Assembly: GCA_019009955.1 (NCBI GenBank)
Contig: CM032228.1
Coordinates: forward strand, 221,005,001-221,069,000
Source: Riptortus pedestris
Lineage: Eukaryota > Arthropoda > Insecta > Hemiptera > Alydidae
DNA length: 64,000 nucleotides
Direction of reading: 5' to 3'
Positions 10,093 through 20,551 of the stretch are shown in pieces. Within the stretch, counting starts at the first letter, position 1. Each line of letters opens with the position of its first letter. The position numbers were made by a program, and so were the translations under genes. The notes beneath the pieces are model-generated. The model saw nothing but the letters and a program-made list of their open reading frames with translations, searched no databases and was not told the DNA's origin.

Positions 10093-10672
10093 TATGTTAA
10101 ATACAATGTATTGATATACCAAAACTATCTCCACCTTTAAAGAAATTGGAAAAACCACTTTTCGATTTATTATCCGTAAAATTTGCAGAATCCTGGTGTA
10201 AATTCTTTCCAAAACATGAGGATGTTATGACAAGATAAGATAATGCTTTTTTAGACTTTATCTTCTTCTTTGATGGTTTTATATTAGACAAAGTTGTAAG
10301 GTATAATTGATTCATAGCATCATTTCTTTGAAACTATTGCAAAATTTATATCTGTTAGAAAACATGGATTTCTTTCGCATAAAATGTTGATAATATCTTC
10401 TAAAGGTGTATCAAAAGGTGAGATTGGTATTGGCAAATTCTTCACTAGTCTAAAAACATCTTCTGTAAATGAATTTAAGATAGATTTTTTTTTTTTTTTT
10501 TTGCGCTACTCATCTACAATATTATTACCCAAAAAATACTGGTGTAATTGCATTTTCAAAATAGTTCAATGGGTTTTTAATGGAAATTCACTTATATGAC
10601 CAATACCTCTCACATTTTTCCTTTCTTGTACTCTAACTGTACTATTTGGGGAACTCTTTTTCTTCTGTCCTC
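10093..10672 (-). pseudogene. LTR-element internal coding remnant
   Basis: On the minus strand an ATG follows the primer-binding site closely (about 10672) and opens with a lysine-rich start (MGGQKKKSS), broken by a stop after about 36 codons. A second piece near 10480-10330 contains NLPIPISPFDTPLED, and a third (10315-10097) ends with GGDSFGISIHCI and a stop just before the LTR. Pieces are in different frames, separated by a poly(T) run at 10486-10502. I cannot assign them to a known gag or pol domain; no protease, RT or integrase motif is present. Start-proximal and end-proximal pieces with little between suggest a large internal deletion. Confidence 0.45.
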
Positions 10673-10682
10673 CCATTATTTT

Positions 10683-10698
10683 TCAATCCTCGTCACCA
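10683..10698 (-). other. Putative primer-binding site
   Basis: The minus strand reads TGGTGACGAGGATTGA one base after the LTR end. A TGG start next to an LTR is what a site complementary to a tRNA 3' end (…CCA) looks like. The tRNA was not identified. Confidence 0.6.
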
Positions 10699-10699
10699 A

Positions 10700-10916
10700 T
10701 GTAATATATTCGCAACTAAAATTATTGAACATCTTTTCATATGAAAAATAAAAATGTAATCCCGCTAACCAAATATTGTTGTAATATATTCAAATGCACC
10801 ACTTTATTCTCATAACAACACAACACAATAAGTCATTCTTTACATAGTCATACAATACAACAATTCATTCTTTTGTTTTTCACATGTGTCTTTTATCATA
10901 TGTTGAATAGAATTTA
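10700..10916 (-). repeat. 5' LTR remnant
   Basis: Only the 3' 217 bp of the LTR remains. It ends on the minus strand as ...GCGAATATATTACA, with the expected CA, next to the primer-binding site. Similarity to the other LTR stops near 10911. Confidence 0.6.
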
Positions 10917-11700
10917 TTTATATACCACAATGCTTTTATTTTAATACTAATTTAATTGAAACAAATCTATTTGAACAGCTGATGCTGCAAATAGTCAATT
11001 GAACCCCTTCCCCCTCCCCAGAAAATGATATTACTAAATGTGGACTGAAAATGGATAAATAAAAAAAATAAAAGTACAGAAGGGTATTTTCGAGTCTCAT
11101 ATAAATAAAAAAACCTCTTAAAAACTATACTATGCAAATGCAAAAGAAATATGCTTTTAACTCTGAAAGGAAATTCGTCAGGACTTTATTATTTTTTCTA
11201 ACAACACCTTTCTTTGTTAAATGATAACACTGAATTTCCGTTTAAGCAGCTTACGAGGTGAGTAAAGAAACCATAAAATATTAAAAAAGGACAAATTATG
11301 TCACAAAATCGATAAGTTACTCAACGCTTCAAATCAGGTCTTCCCTCGAGATTTCATGCTTTGTCTATGTTCCGTATTGTTCCAAACGAGCTAAGAAGAC
11401 AACAATGACACTGCCTACCTGAAGAATATGACTTTGGTATTTGATCGATACTCGGTGACAAATATAAAATTTATCATGGGATATTCCCTCGTCTCAGGAA
11501 GACGACCTTTCCAGCGATAGACCGGAAGTTCGGGCGATTAAACTCGTGTTTCTAATCTCCAGCGTATTACTCTTACTGACACTGTGAAATGAAACACTAG
11601 CACGACATTACTAACAAAATAAAAACTAGTTGCATTACTTGTCTTAGACGGTTTGGAATGGAATCGGGTAACCCGTTGAAATTTAAGATTGTATTTTTCT
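10917..11700. other. Unassigned AT-rich stretch
   Basis: No gene or family repeat recognised. Confidence 0.4.
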
Positions 11701-11739
11701 CAAAGCCTTTTAATGTGATCCCTGTTTAGCAATTATGAA

Positions 11740-12235
11740 GAGGTAAATAACAATTTTTTTTATTTGCTTTAAAAATAACAAGTACGAAATTTCACGATAC
11801 TTTTTCGTTTCACATACCATAGATACGATATCTGCAATTTGTTTCTTTGGCGTCTGTTTGGTTGCTATCTTTTCACACATAAAGGGCTGAACCAAATTTG
11901 ATGAAACATGGTATGTATATTACTACTAACCCATCATAGACTTTAGGCTTATTAATTATCTCTGAGACGACCGGGAGTGGTGGTTATAAGGGAGCCCTGA
12001 AATTAAAAAATAGCGATATTTGGTTTCCTATTGGTTTTTCGGCAAATATGCACATAATAGAAGTTGTTTATTTTGATATTTAAAGTAACTATTGTTATAT
12101 TTACTTTTGCCTTATAACAAAGTTTAAACGAGATATACACTAAAAACTAAAGCGGGAGTCATAATTTTAAAGGGCATAAAAAACTTAGCCGAATTTAATG
12201 AAACTCAATATTTAAATTAGGATTAATACCTCCCT
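11740..12235 (+). mobile_element. Helitron-like fragment
   Basis: The block near 11785-11850 matches the Helitron 5' fragment at 4950-5010. Then comes GGGCTGAACCAAATTTGATG, a variant of the common Helitron phrase of the form GGMTGGACCGATTTGATG. The part with GGGAGTGGTGGTTATAAGGG and AAAATAGCGATATTTGG-TTTC is shared with 20050-20130 and 20350-20430. Neither end is preserved. Confidence 0.5.
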
Positions 12236-12239
12236 GATG

Positions 12240-13790
12240 ATGGCTATATACAAATGTTTAGATTTTTTTTTCTGATTTGCAAGAAACCCTTTCTTTCTTT
12301 TTTTTTTCTTTTAATACTAAAGTAAAAATGTCAATGAAGTCCATTTCATTTATCAATTCTTATACTTAAATACATTCTGTACACAATATAGCATTTTATT
12401 AATTCGATAAGAGTAATATTAACTTACTTACGTTGAGACTATAGGAAATTACGAGTATTTTAGAAGAGTCACAATAGCTATTAATTGAGCTCAACTAACG
12501 AAGACAGAAAAGAAGTTCAACATTTTAAAATAAATCTCAAGTTCCTTTATACATTCATTAAACTTCTTCTTTGTATTATTTGGGAGGGGTGACAGTCGTC
12601 CAGTAGTAGTACAGGGATAATATGCTAGAGGTATTAACTTCATGCACCATTTTCTTTGTATCATTTATTGGCATTGCTAAATTTTATAGAGGTTAAACAT
12701 AATTCATATTTTAATGGACCAACAAAAACTCATTTTTAGACATTAGAAAAAAATCTTTTGTAGACATTTTTTGAGAACAACCTCTCCAGTGCAGGAGGTC
12801 CTTTTCAAGGAGTGGATGAGTGTTCGAGAACTTCATGACTAAAACGAATGAAACCTGAAGAGGTGTTTTATATGCCACAAATCATGTAATAATTGGTAAA
12901 TAATAATGGGTTACTTATCAAATATTAAATCAGATTAAGATTCAATAAAAATTATTGGTACAGAAAAAATATTGTATATCTAGCTTGCCATTAAATATTG
13001 AATAATATTTGAATATCGGAATCAGGAACGTTTCAAGAATAATAAATAACATTTAAGTTCCTAATATGCAGGTTAAATTAGAATCAGTCTGTTTCACAGC
13101 GTTTTATTTTATTTGTATAAAAGCTTTCTCAACTATCAAAACTCCAAAAACTAATAAGTTCCTAATGATTATGTGTTGTTTAGTCTTTATCCTTATTTCT
13201 CTCTTATTAAAGGGTTGCCCTTTAATATAGGACTAAATATAATTCAAATTAATAAATGTAGTCACTAAGGGCACAGTAAAGAAATTTAAAAAGTCTTTAG
13301 CGTTTGGGCACATCAGTATAATATATTAATTGATCTGAGAATTAAACACGCTGCTTTGTTTTTCATTAGCCACATTATGAGTAAACTAGAACTAAGGAAA
13401 GAATATAGGAGGTAGAACATTGGATAGCAAGAAAGAACATGCACCCACAAAGAACATTAAGCAAAAGAAACTGAATAAAGTGGAAGTATACTGGGATAGA
13501 TGTATATTGACAGCATGATAGATGCGTGTACCTGACAACCAAGCACGAAAACTCTGCCGAGTCCAGTGCCTTTATACAATAAATAAATATATAAAGTTCT
13601 TTATATTAATAGTCTCTAGCCCTTGGACTTTCACTAGGCAACAAAATTAATTCATTGAAGAATAACAACACCAAATCCTTCACTTTTTTATATTTAAACC
13701 GTACAAACCATTTATAATGTTCACATGTTTCTATATCTTAATTTTTTTTCATTTGTATTTTCTTATTATGTGTTCTTCATTGTTTAAAGG
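12240..13790. other. Unassigned stretch with one degenerate PLE-like motif
   Basis: Mostly featureless AT-rich sequence. At 12853-12890 CCTGAAGAGGTG-TTTTATAT-GCCAC resembles family A hammerhead-like motifs (13841-13883, 14401-14447), but GAAA is changed to AAAT, so it is a decayed relative. Confidence 0.4.
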
Positions 13791-13840
13791 CAAGGATCAC
13801 ACATGAACAACATTTTTTCCAGGGAAACTTTAGTCATATT

Positions 13841-13883
13841 GCCCTACATGTTTCGTGGCTTAATTACCACCTCTTCAGGGGTC
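13841..13883 (-). ncRNA. Hammerhead-like motif A1
   Basis: The minus strand reads CTGAAGA, G, stem GTGG / CCAC with an 8-nt loop, GAAA, C-AT-G, TA, GGG. This matches the order of a minimal type I hammerhead: CUGANGA, stem II, GAAA, very short stem III, UH site, stem I with CCC before the core. One extra G before stem II departs from the canonical core, so activity is uncertain. Confidence 0.5.
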
Positions 13884-14400
13884 ATCACTTTTCTAAAAAT
13901 AACATTAATTTAAAAAAAAACAAAAAAACCATAGATAATTCTCTGGTAGAGACTACAAAACAAGAAAAACATAATACAAAACGAAAAATAAAAGAGAACA
14001 TTCACAAAATAAAAAATAGAAAAAAAGCAGGATACAAAAAACAGAAATTAAATACCTTAATCATATATTCTTAACATTTTAACTTCAAGAAAAGGATTTT
14101 AAATTATGACGCGAAATAATCGAGTTCAAGGCTGACGTGAAATTAATACATAGATCGGCAGTCAGCTAATTTAACCTGCTTCGGGAATCTCGGAATCAAA
14201 GACCTCCCCAGTGAGGAAGGGACTGTCGCAACGAATCTAAGAGGGACCGAGCACTTCAGAACTGTAAGTAGGAATCCTTATTTAAATTTAATAAATATAT
14301 CATGGAAGTAAACAATTATTAATGCGGTATCTAAAAATAATTTAATATTGATTTTTTTTTTTTTTTTTTTTAAATTAATGTTATTATTTTATGAAAAGGG

Positions 14401-14447
14401 ATGTCTCCTGAAGAGTTGGTAGATAAGCCACGAAACATGTAGGGCAG
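14401..14447 (+). ncRNA. Hammerhead-like motif A2
   Basis: CTGAAGA, then GTTGG...CCAC, GAAA, CATG, TA, GGG. Core and loop-closing GAAA are identical to A1, while the first stem base pairs differ. Stem I would use GTCTC against GGGCAG with a wobble pair. Confidence 0.5.
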
Positions 14448-14641
14448 TATGAATAAAGTTTGTGTTGGAAAAAATGTTTTTTATTGGTGACCATTGTCAT
14501 TAAACTATGATGAAAATATAAGAATATTGTTCTCATACTAAAAAAGAATATTTTACTATTGTTCGTTGAACTGTGAATTTTACTGTTGTTTTATGTGTAG
14601 TTCTGGCGATGGAAACAAGAATACTGCAATGTGCTTAGTAC

Positions 14642-14645
14642 TTAA
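14642..14645. repeat. TTAA target site, left
   Basis: TTAA immediately precedes CCCTTAATA. It pairs with TTAA at 16137-16140, the hallmark duplication of piggyBac insertion. Confidence 0.9.
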
Positions 14646-15011
14646 CCCTTAATAACCTAGTGTCCACATACGAGGACATAAATCAAGACAGGCTTTGACA
14701 GGTCACTGCAGGTTCTGATTGCAGGCCTGAACGTGTTTCTGCTCCTCTCCTCTCATTACATGTCTTGTTCTCCACAGAGAAACATCTATTTTATAGCTTA
14801 GCACCCTACAAGTATTTTTAGTTAATTTTTGAAATATGGAGTATCATGAACATGTTACAAGGTAAGTTTATTTTTTTTTTAATCAATAGTAAACAATCAT
14901 TCATAATTTCTACCTTTTAAATTACTAAATGTGGATAGTGTTAGAAGTGAATAAAATTTGCTGCATTAAAATTAATAAGTTATCTTGGTCTAAATAAGAG
15001 TTTAAAAATAA

Positions 15012-15034
15012 TGTCCTCATATGAGGACGCTAGG
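15012..15034 (-). repeat. Internal copy of the piggyBac subterminal motif
   Basis: On the minus strand, CCTAGCGTCCTCATATGAGG. This is the same motif as the two subterminal copies but inverted and placed just before the transposase relic. Confidence 0.8.
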
Positions 15035-15063
15035 ATATTTAACTGATTATTTTTTTTCATTTT

Positions 15064-15846
15064 GTGCTTTCATGCACTTTTGCTGCGCTACTTGGGCCAG
15101 ATATAACAATGGAAGAAGCACTCTCAATAATATTTGGTGATGAAAGAGGTGCTTCTGCAGCAGATGCAAATGTGCCCCTAAAGACTGCCCCCTTCCAAAT
15201 AAAAAACTTTTTGCCAAAAACCCCCGAGGATTCAGTGCATCAATAATTAGCAAAGAGGATGGAGTACAGATTACTAAGTGGGTGGATAATTCTGTCGTTA
15301 GTGTAGCCTCCAATTGCCACGGGGTTAATCCGGCCCAGCAAGTAAAGAGATATTCTAAGAAGAAAAAAGTTGTATTGGTTGATAGACCCAACGTAATCCG
15401 ACAATATAACCGATTCATGGGGGCACGGACAGGATGGACGAAAATATTGTGAATTACAGAATTGAAATTCGCAATAAAAATGGTATTGGCCTATTTTGTC
15501 CTGGCTCATAGACGTTTGCATACATAATGCTTGGTCTCTCCACAAGAAAAGTGGGCATGATGTGAGTCAGTTATCTGTAAGGAGAGAGATTGTAATGGCG
15601 TATCTGACTCGTTACGGTGTAGAACCCAAAGGAGTGGGCCGCCCTAGAGTGTTCTCGGCTACTTCCTCCATCACAAGAGTTACAGACTCTCTACGACGAG
15701 ATGGATGCAACCATTTAGTGAAGAAGACTGAAGGAAATAAATCTAGAAGATGCGCAGGTGAAAACTGCTCATCTAAAGTAAGAACCATGTGTTCGAAATG
15801 TAATGTCGGCCTCTGCATTGACTGTTTTATTCCTTTCCATAAATAG
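15064..15846 (+). pseudogene. piggyBac transposase relic (N-terminal tip plus C-terminal part)
   Basis: The first frame (15064-15246) includes MEEALSIIFGDE, a possible N-terminal tip. From about 15250 the C-terminal part follows: KWVDNSVVSVASN, VDRPNVIRQYNRFMGGTDRM (the conserved R-x-YN-x2-MGG-x-D stretch that carries the last catalytic aspartate in the family), then WLIDVCIHNAWSLHKK, and a cysteine-rich tail with the spacing C-x4-C-x6-C-x2-C-x4-C-x2-C ending near FHK (to 15846). Frames change near 15330-15420 and again near 15475-15482, so no intact protein is encoded. The central catalytic domain with the first two aspartates is missing. Its position between intact TTAA-flanked ends shows that it belongs to this element. 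It could not supply transposase; mobilisation would need one from elsewhere. Confidence 0.85.
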
Positions 15847-16136
15847 CTATTTAATATTTATATTGTAAATTTTATATTTGTGAATAAAACCTAATTATTA
15901 CTGTGTTCAAGTTGTAATAACTCATTTACAAGTAATTTATCATTTATATTTATGAGTAATAAAAAAAAGAGCAGTTACATATCCTAGCGTCCACATCTGA
16001 GGACACCCCATTTCTCGTTACGTATAGCTCGATTTTTTTTTCTTCATTTTTATGGAGTGGATGAAGAGTCGAAGATAACAAATCTGCCAAGAAAAGGTAA
16101 AATATGTATCAAAAAAATAATTCGGGATATTAAGGG

Positions 16137-16140
16137 TTAA
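16137..16140. repeat. TTAA target site, right
   Basis: TTAA directly follows the right inverted repeat (TATTAAGGG) and matches the left TTAA. Confidence 0.9.
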
Positions 16141-16244
16141 ACTCACAATTTTGAAGGGTTTGGATTTGTTAATTAACGAGTATGTGGTATCCTTCGCCCT
16201 AACACCTGTATAGCGAAGCCCATTGAAATTCGAAATATTTTTAT

Positions 16245-17043
16245 ACAGATTAGTTTTTATCCCTTGGAATTCACCATGTAAAAATAAATTTACATTAAAG
16301 TTACAAATACTTAAGTGGTTTTTTATTTATTTACTTCCGCTTTATCCTACTATGGCTAATTCGGACGGGTTCTCTACAGTTTACCACCCTTTTCTAGCCA
16401 AGGTGGAACTAAGTAATCTATTTAATGAGTCCGTCACCAAATAAATTCCTATTGCCCACTCTAGGTTTACCAAGTGAAATGAAGACCAACGCCTTAACTC
16501 ACACGGCCAACCTGAGCCCCAATATTTAAGTGTGGTTAAGCCTTAATACCTTGGAATTCACAATGCAAGTGCAATTCATACAAAATTAAGTTACAAATAT
16601 TTATATGTGAATTAACCATTATCTCTAGGAATGTACAATTAATTCACATTTAAGTTACAAATAGCTGTATATAGTTTAGTCTTTATCCTTAGTAATTCAC
16701 CATGTGACTACAATTAATGTACACAATATTTCCGAATATTTATGTGTGGTTTAGCATTTATACTTTGGAATTTATCAAGTGTCTGCAATTGCATTTTATA
16801 TATGAAATTATATTCATGTAGAGGTTTTCAATAACAAGATATGCTTTAGTCTTTATCCCTTATAATTTAACATATAACTGTAATTAATTCACATTTAAGT
16901 TCCACATATGTATACATGGTTTAGTTTTTATTCCTTGGAGTTTACCACTTGATTAAAATTATATTTTATTTATGAAATTATAATCACGGAGAGGTTTCCA
17001 ATATTTATAATTGCATTAGCCTTTATCCTTTGGAATTTAAAAA
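16245..17043. repeat. Degenerate tandem array, alternating monomers
   Basis: About eight units begin TTTAGTCTTTATCC-like and contain TTGGAATTCACCATGTG, AATTAATTCACATTTAAG and TTACAAATATTTATATG variants. Short units of about 75 bp alternate with longer units of about 95 bp that add ATGAAATTAT...GAGAGGTTT, giving a dimer of roughly 170 bp in the right half. A SINE (16322-16521) interrupts the array. Confidence 0.7.
16322..16521 (-). mobile_element. tRNA-derived SINE inside a tandem array
   Basis: Minus-strand copy beginning GGGGCTCAGG at 16521-16512. The flanks (TACTTAAGTG-GTT and TATTTAAGTGTGGTT) look like a mutated target duplication. The SINE is younger than the array. Confidence 0.8.
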
Positions 17044-17137
17044 CAGAATTTGTGTTTTTAAAAGGTAGATGGCGCTTCAGATGTTGCTCCTTTGTGTATA
17101 ACAATCAGTTTTTTTCCAGTTCTGAGAATAAGAGCCA

Positions 17138-17404
17138 ATGGGTAGCTGGTTTGTAGGCCCGGAATTTACAGGTGGGGGTACACCTGCCTCCTCCATCAGC
17201 TGGGGCCTACGCTCAGCTGCTCCTCTTCTTCTCACGGACGCTTTAAACTATCCAGCCATTCATAGAATACTACAATACTCCAGTTCAAAGGAAAAGTACG
17301 CCACTCAGGTTCTGAGACAACTTAGCAGATTTTCCGTGTGTAATTCTAGAATATATGTCCGGGGTGCCTTTACAAAGGCTGGTCACAAGGTGAAATGCAA
17401 TTAA
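17138..17404 (+). other. Unidentified 88-codon open frame
   Basis: The frame begins MGSWFVGPEFTGGGTPASS and is less AT-rich than its surroundings, with real-looking composition. I recognise no domain, and there is no adjacent frame of the same kind. It may be part of an unknown repeat or chance. Confidence 0.2.
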
Positions 17405-17754
17405 TTCGCTAGTATGAAAGACAGACATCTGAAAGATGTATCTTACATTCAATTCATATTTATAACTGAGTTCGATGTATTCAAGACTTAAAATTTAGGA
17501 CCGACGCTCAATGACGTAAAAGCTAAATTAGATTATCAAGTCAGTATGAACGGAGGCTGACTGAAAATCTTAACCATATTATAAAAAAACAAAATTACTG
17601 GAAAATGTATAGAAGGTCAATTACAGAAAAAAAATCTGATTCCTTTGTGATGAATGGAATCCCTTGTACTCCTATTAAACTGAATAAAAAATGTCCATTT
17701 TAAAATAATTTTATAATATTTTATAAAATTATTTTATAATATTATTATTTTTCA

Positions 17755-17790
17755 CTGAGGATGATGCAACGCATCGAAAGCGCTCTGCCG
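17755..17790 (+). ncRNA. Hammerhead-like motif B1
   Basis: CTGAGGA, U, perfect 5-bp stem GATGC / GCATC with loop AAC, then GAAA. It fits CUGANGA-stem II-GAAA with one extra base. A clear UH cleavage position and stem I are not evident, so function is doubtful. Confidence 0.4.
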
Positions 17791-18001
17791 TTTTAATAAA
17801 TTGTTACAGTAAAATCGTAGTAAATTTTTTCATCCTACCTACATTAGAAGTCACTTCCACCTGCCAGAATACCGACTCAGAATATTATTTTAAATAAATA
17901 ATTAAATAATATTCTGAGTCGGTATTCTGGCAGGTGGAAGTGACTTCTAATGTAGGTAGGATGAAAGAATTAACTACGATTTTACTGTAAAAATTTATTA
18001 A

Positions 18002-18040
18002 AACGGCAGAGCGCTTTCGATGCTGTGCATCATCCTCAGT
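18002..18040 (-). ncRNA. Hammerhead-like motif B2
   Basis: Minus-strand CTGAGGATGATGCACAGCATC then GAAA, the same arrangement as B1 with loop changes that keep the stem. Confidence 0.4.
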
Positions 18041-18129
18041 TCCCTGTTGACACACAAAAACAATTCACCCTTTATCTAAAATATTTTAATAGAGATAAGT
18101 AATTATTGTTTTTGTGTGTCAACGGAGCA

Positions 18130-18165
18130 CTGAGGATGATGTACTGCATCGAAAGCGTTCTGCCG
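18130..18165 (+). ncRNA. Hammerhead-like motif B3
   Basis: CTGAGGATGATGTACTGCATC then GAAA. The stem keeps GATG/CATC with a G-U at its end. Confidence 0.4.
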
Positions 18166-18200
18166 TTTTAATAAATTCTTATAGTGGAAGCGTAGTCAAT

Positions 18201-18829
18201 TCTTTCATCATACATATATTTTATAATATTAGTAGCATAGGATATCTCCCTTCCAATACATCAGATAAAAAAAAAATCATAGAGCATAATGTATTCCAGC
18301 ATTTCACAGTAAACTAAAATTGTACTATACTAATTTTTATATTTCTATTAGGTGAAGGTATAATGAAATTTGTAAATTTTAATTCTGCCTTCTTTCAACG
18401 CCCCCTTCCCGTAATACAATTTTGATCAAAAGGGGTGTTTCACGATTAAAACAGGTGTTAATATAAAATTTTAATATTTTAAAGCAAGCGGTTTTCAGTT
18501 ATACGAGATGCACAGACCACTCCGAAGTTAGTGAAATGGTTTCAGGGACGTGAAAACGGGTAAATCCACTGAAATCTGAAAAGCAATGATTTTCGCGATT
18601 GGAATGCTTACTTTACTACTTTGTAGAAGGAAGTAAAATTTGTAAAAGTAAGACCATGAAGACTGATTATATTACATATTTTGGCGTGATGAATAAAATG
18701 ACGTCCTTTCTAACGATTGCCCCTCCCAATCCTCATAGCTTGACAAATTGATCTTAAGTCATTCATTGAACCCTTTAAATATCAAGTTTGTTAACTATCA
18801 AACGAACATTTCGGTCCCTAGATCGTTAA
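18201..18829. other. Unassigned stretch
   Basis: No gene seen. Confidence 0.4.
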
Positions 18830-19108
18830 TCAGCGGCCAGAGAAGTACACATTCTCACACAAATATATACTATATATATTTAAATGTAATGCAAGATGTA
18901 ATGATACTCCAACATCATATAAAATACAATGACGCTTGGTTGAGCTCTTCTTCGTGATGCTCAGGTCTGCACCATTGATGCACGGCGTTGTTAGCGCTGA
19001 ACCGTAGAACCTGCTGAGCAAAGAGTCGAACCAGACTTGTACAATACGGGTTACATCCCTCTGACATCCCCTACTATCGCCAGGGGGCGCTAGCTCCAAC
19101 ACAAACAA
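18830..19108 (-). other. Unidentified 92-codon open frame
   Basis: The minus-strand frame begins MFVLELAPPGDSRGCQ and has a locally higher GC content and varied amino acids up to about 18930, after which it becomes AT-rich and unconvincing. I do not recognise it. It may be a degraded repeat-borne coding piece. Confidence 0.2.
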
Positions 19109-19494
19109 CTAGCCAACTATTAATATCTCAGTATAATAATGGGTAACCATTGAGACCTGTATTCTACCTTAATAACCCACATCTATTCTGATCCCTTCGT
19201 TTCCAGGCTTAGTCCCATCTGATGATACTGGCCAGGATTAAATTCATTAAAATACAACATCATTAATACAATATATAAGAGTTGTCTGAAAGAATGCGTG
19301 CTTGTGTCTGTGTGTAAAAATGTAACCAATATGTTACATTTGAACCAGTTAAAAGAAATGTATTAATGTATTGGCTAAATAATGCGGGAGGAGTATGGAT
19401 TTAATTCTCTGAATAAATTAAAAGTAAAAAATCTTTACATCTTCGATTGTTACAATATTATAGAAAGCAATGCAATCTTGAAAATTTACAGGAT

Positions 19495-19700
19495 TCACAT
19501 TTCAACATAATAAAACGTATTGTATCTCCCAGAAACCATTTTAGCTGGTTTTGGGGCGGCGTCTGTACATATCTCGCATGGCTCACAAAGGAATGTTGAT
19601 TCCATATTTAGGATTGTTGTAGCCTACTTGTGCACCTTCCATTTTGATTGATATCGTCTAATGAAATGAAAAATTGTAAATTTCATCATGCCAAAGAGAT
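19495..19700 (+). repeat. Dispersed repeat R3, copy 1
   Basis: It contains CGGCGTCTGTACATATCTCG, then a region with GATTCCATATTTAGGATTGT and TTTTGATTGATAT. The same order with substitutions occurs at 32630-32900. The phrases resemble non-autonomous Helitrons in arthropods, and this copy lies just upstream of Helitron sequence. Confidence 0.5.
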
Positions 19701-19769
19701 TCTAAAAACGTGTATATGACCTTGTTTCTCTATCATAAAGAAATTTATAAATGATATCCACGGCTGTAA

Positions 19770-19850
19770 AAAGGTCAACACCTCCACTATGTTTTAAATG
19801 TTGATTCCAGAGGTAGCTTTCGAGGGTCCAGCTCATCATCATCAATGTTC
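19770..19850 (-). ncRNA. Hammerhead-like motif C1
   Basis: On the minus strand, TGATGATGAG-CTGGACC-CTC-GAAA-GCTA, then CTCTGGAAT. It shares TCGAAAGCTA, CTCTGGAAT-like and GTGGAGGTG blocks with 45190-45262, so the two are one repeat family. The core C is lost here. Confidence 0.4.
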
Positions 19851-19918
19851 TTCCTCTATGAATCGGCGATGTTGCCTTGCTTCTATCTCTGAGTGGACTG
19901 CCACCAGCACCATTGTAT

Positions 19919-20551
19919 GTATATATAATTTTACTGTACGGTGTATGTCACTGAACTCCTCCTAAGCGGATGGACCGATTTGAATGAATTTTTTTGGATG
20001 CGTTTGGGTGACATCCTGGATGGTTTAGATTCACAAATCATCCAGACAGATAGAGCAGGAGTGGGGGTTTTAAGGGAGGCCTAAAATTCAAAATAGCGAT
20101 ATTTCGTTTCTTATTGGTTTTTCGGGAAATATGCACCAGATAAAAGTTGTTTATTTTGTTAGTTAGAGTAACGTTTGTTATATTCACTTTTGTCAAATAA
20201 CAAATTATAATCGAGTGCACTAAATAATTAATGTGGGATCCAACAATTTTATTGGGCACTAAGGATTGAACTGAACTTAACAATACTCTATAAGTGAATT
20301 GGCATTAATTCTTCCATGAGTTTAAGCTATATTAAACTTCTTAGGCTCGAACGGGAGTGGGGGTTATAAGGGAGGCCTGAATAAAAAATTCACAATATTT
20401 CATTTTCTGTTTGTTTTTAGGCAAACGTGCACGTAACAAAAGTTGTTTTTTGTGTTATTGAAAGTAGGTTTTGTTTTAAACATAATATTATTAAATTTAA
20501 TATCCTAATGGCTTGAAATATCATGCAGGACAACGTCTGCCGAGCCCGCTA

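Larger units (their letters stand above)
9061..10916 (-). mobile_element. Reduced LTR retrotransposon
   Basis: Two direct copies of LTR sequence (about 9065-9265 and 10710-10911) share blocks such as AAAATTATTGAACATCTTTT and TTTGTTTTTCACATGTG. Read on the minus strand, the order is a short 5' LTR remnant (10916-10700), a primer-binding site, a start-codon region, a roughly 0.6-kb internal part, and a long 3' LTR. The internal region is far too short for gag-pol, so the copy is non-autonomous or deleted. The 3' LTR carries a SINE. Confidence 0.65.
13794..14493. repeat. Long inverted repeat (Penelope-like, family A)
   Basis: Arms of about 130-140 bp (13794-13922 and 14353-14493) are imperfect reverse complements flanking about 430 bp without coding sequence. 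Each arm carries a hammerhead-like motif, AGTTT-type text and AAAAAATGTT. Inverted, terminally repeated units with hammerhead motifs are known from Penelope-like retroelements; no reverse transcriptase is present, so the assignment is inference. Confidence 0.65.
14646..16136 (+). mobile_element. piggyBac element, internally deleted, ends intact
   Basis: Terminal inverted repeats CCCTTAATA (14646) and TATTAAGGG (to 16136) are flanked by TTAA on both sides. Subterminal CCTAGTGTCCACATACGAGG (from 14656) and CCTAGCGTCCACATCTGAGG (from 15983) are direct copies, and a third, inverted copy lies at 15012-15034. At 1.49 kb it is shorter than usual autonomous elements (over 2 kb), because most of the transposase is gone. 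Confidence 0.9.
17755..18200. repeat. Three alternating inverted units (Penelope-like, family B)
   Basis: Unit 1 (+, 17755-17893) and unit 2 (-, 17901-18040) are near-perfect reverse complements of about 135 bp around a short AT centre. Unit 2 and unit 3 (+, 18100-18200) form a second inverted repeat around 18066-18103. All share TCTGCCGTTTTAATAAATT and a hammerhead-like motif. No reverse transcriptase is nearby. Confidence 0.8.
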
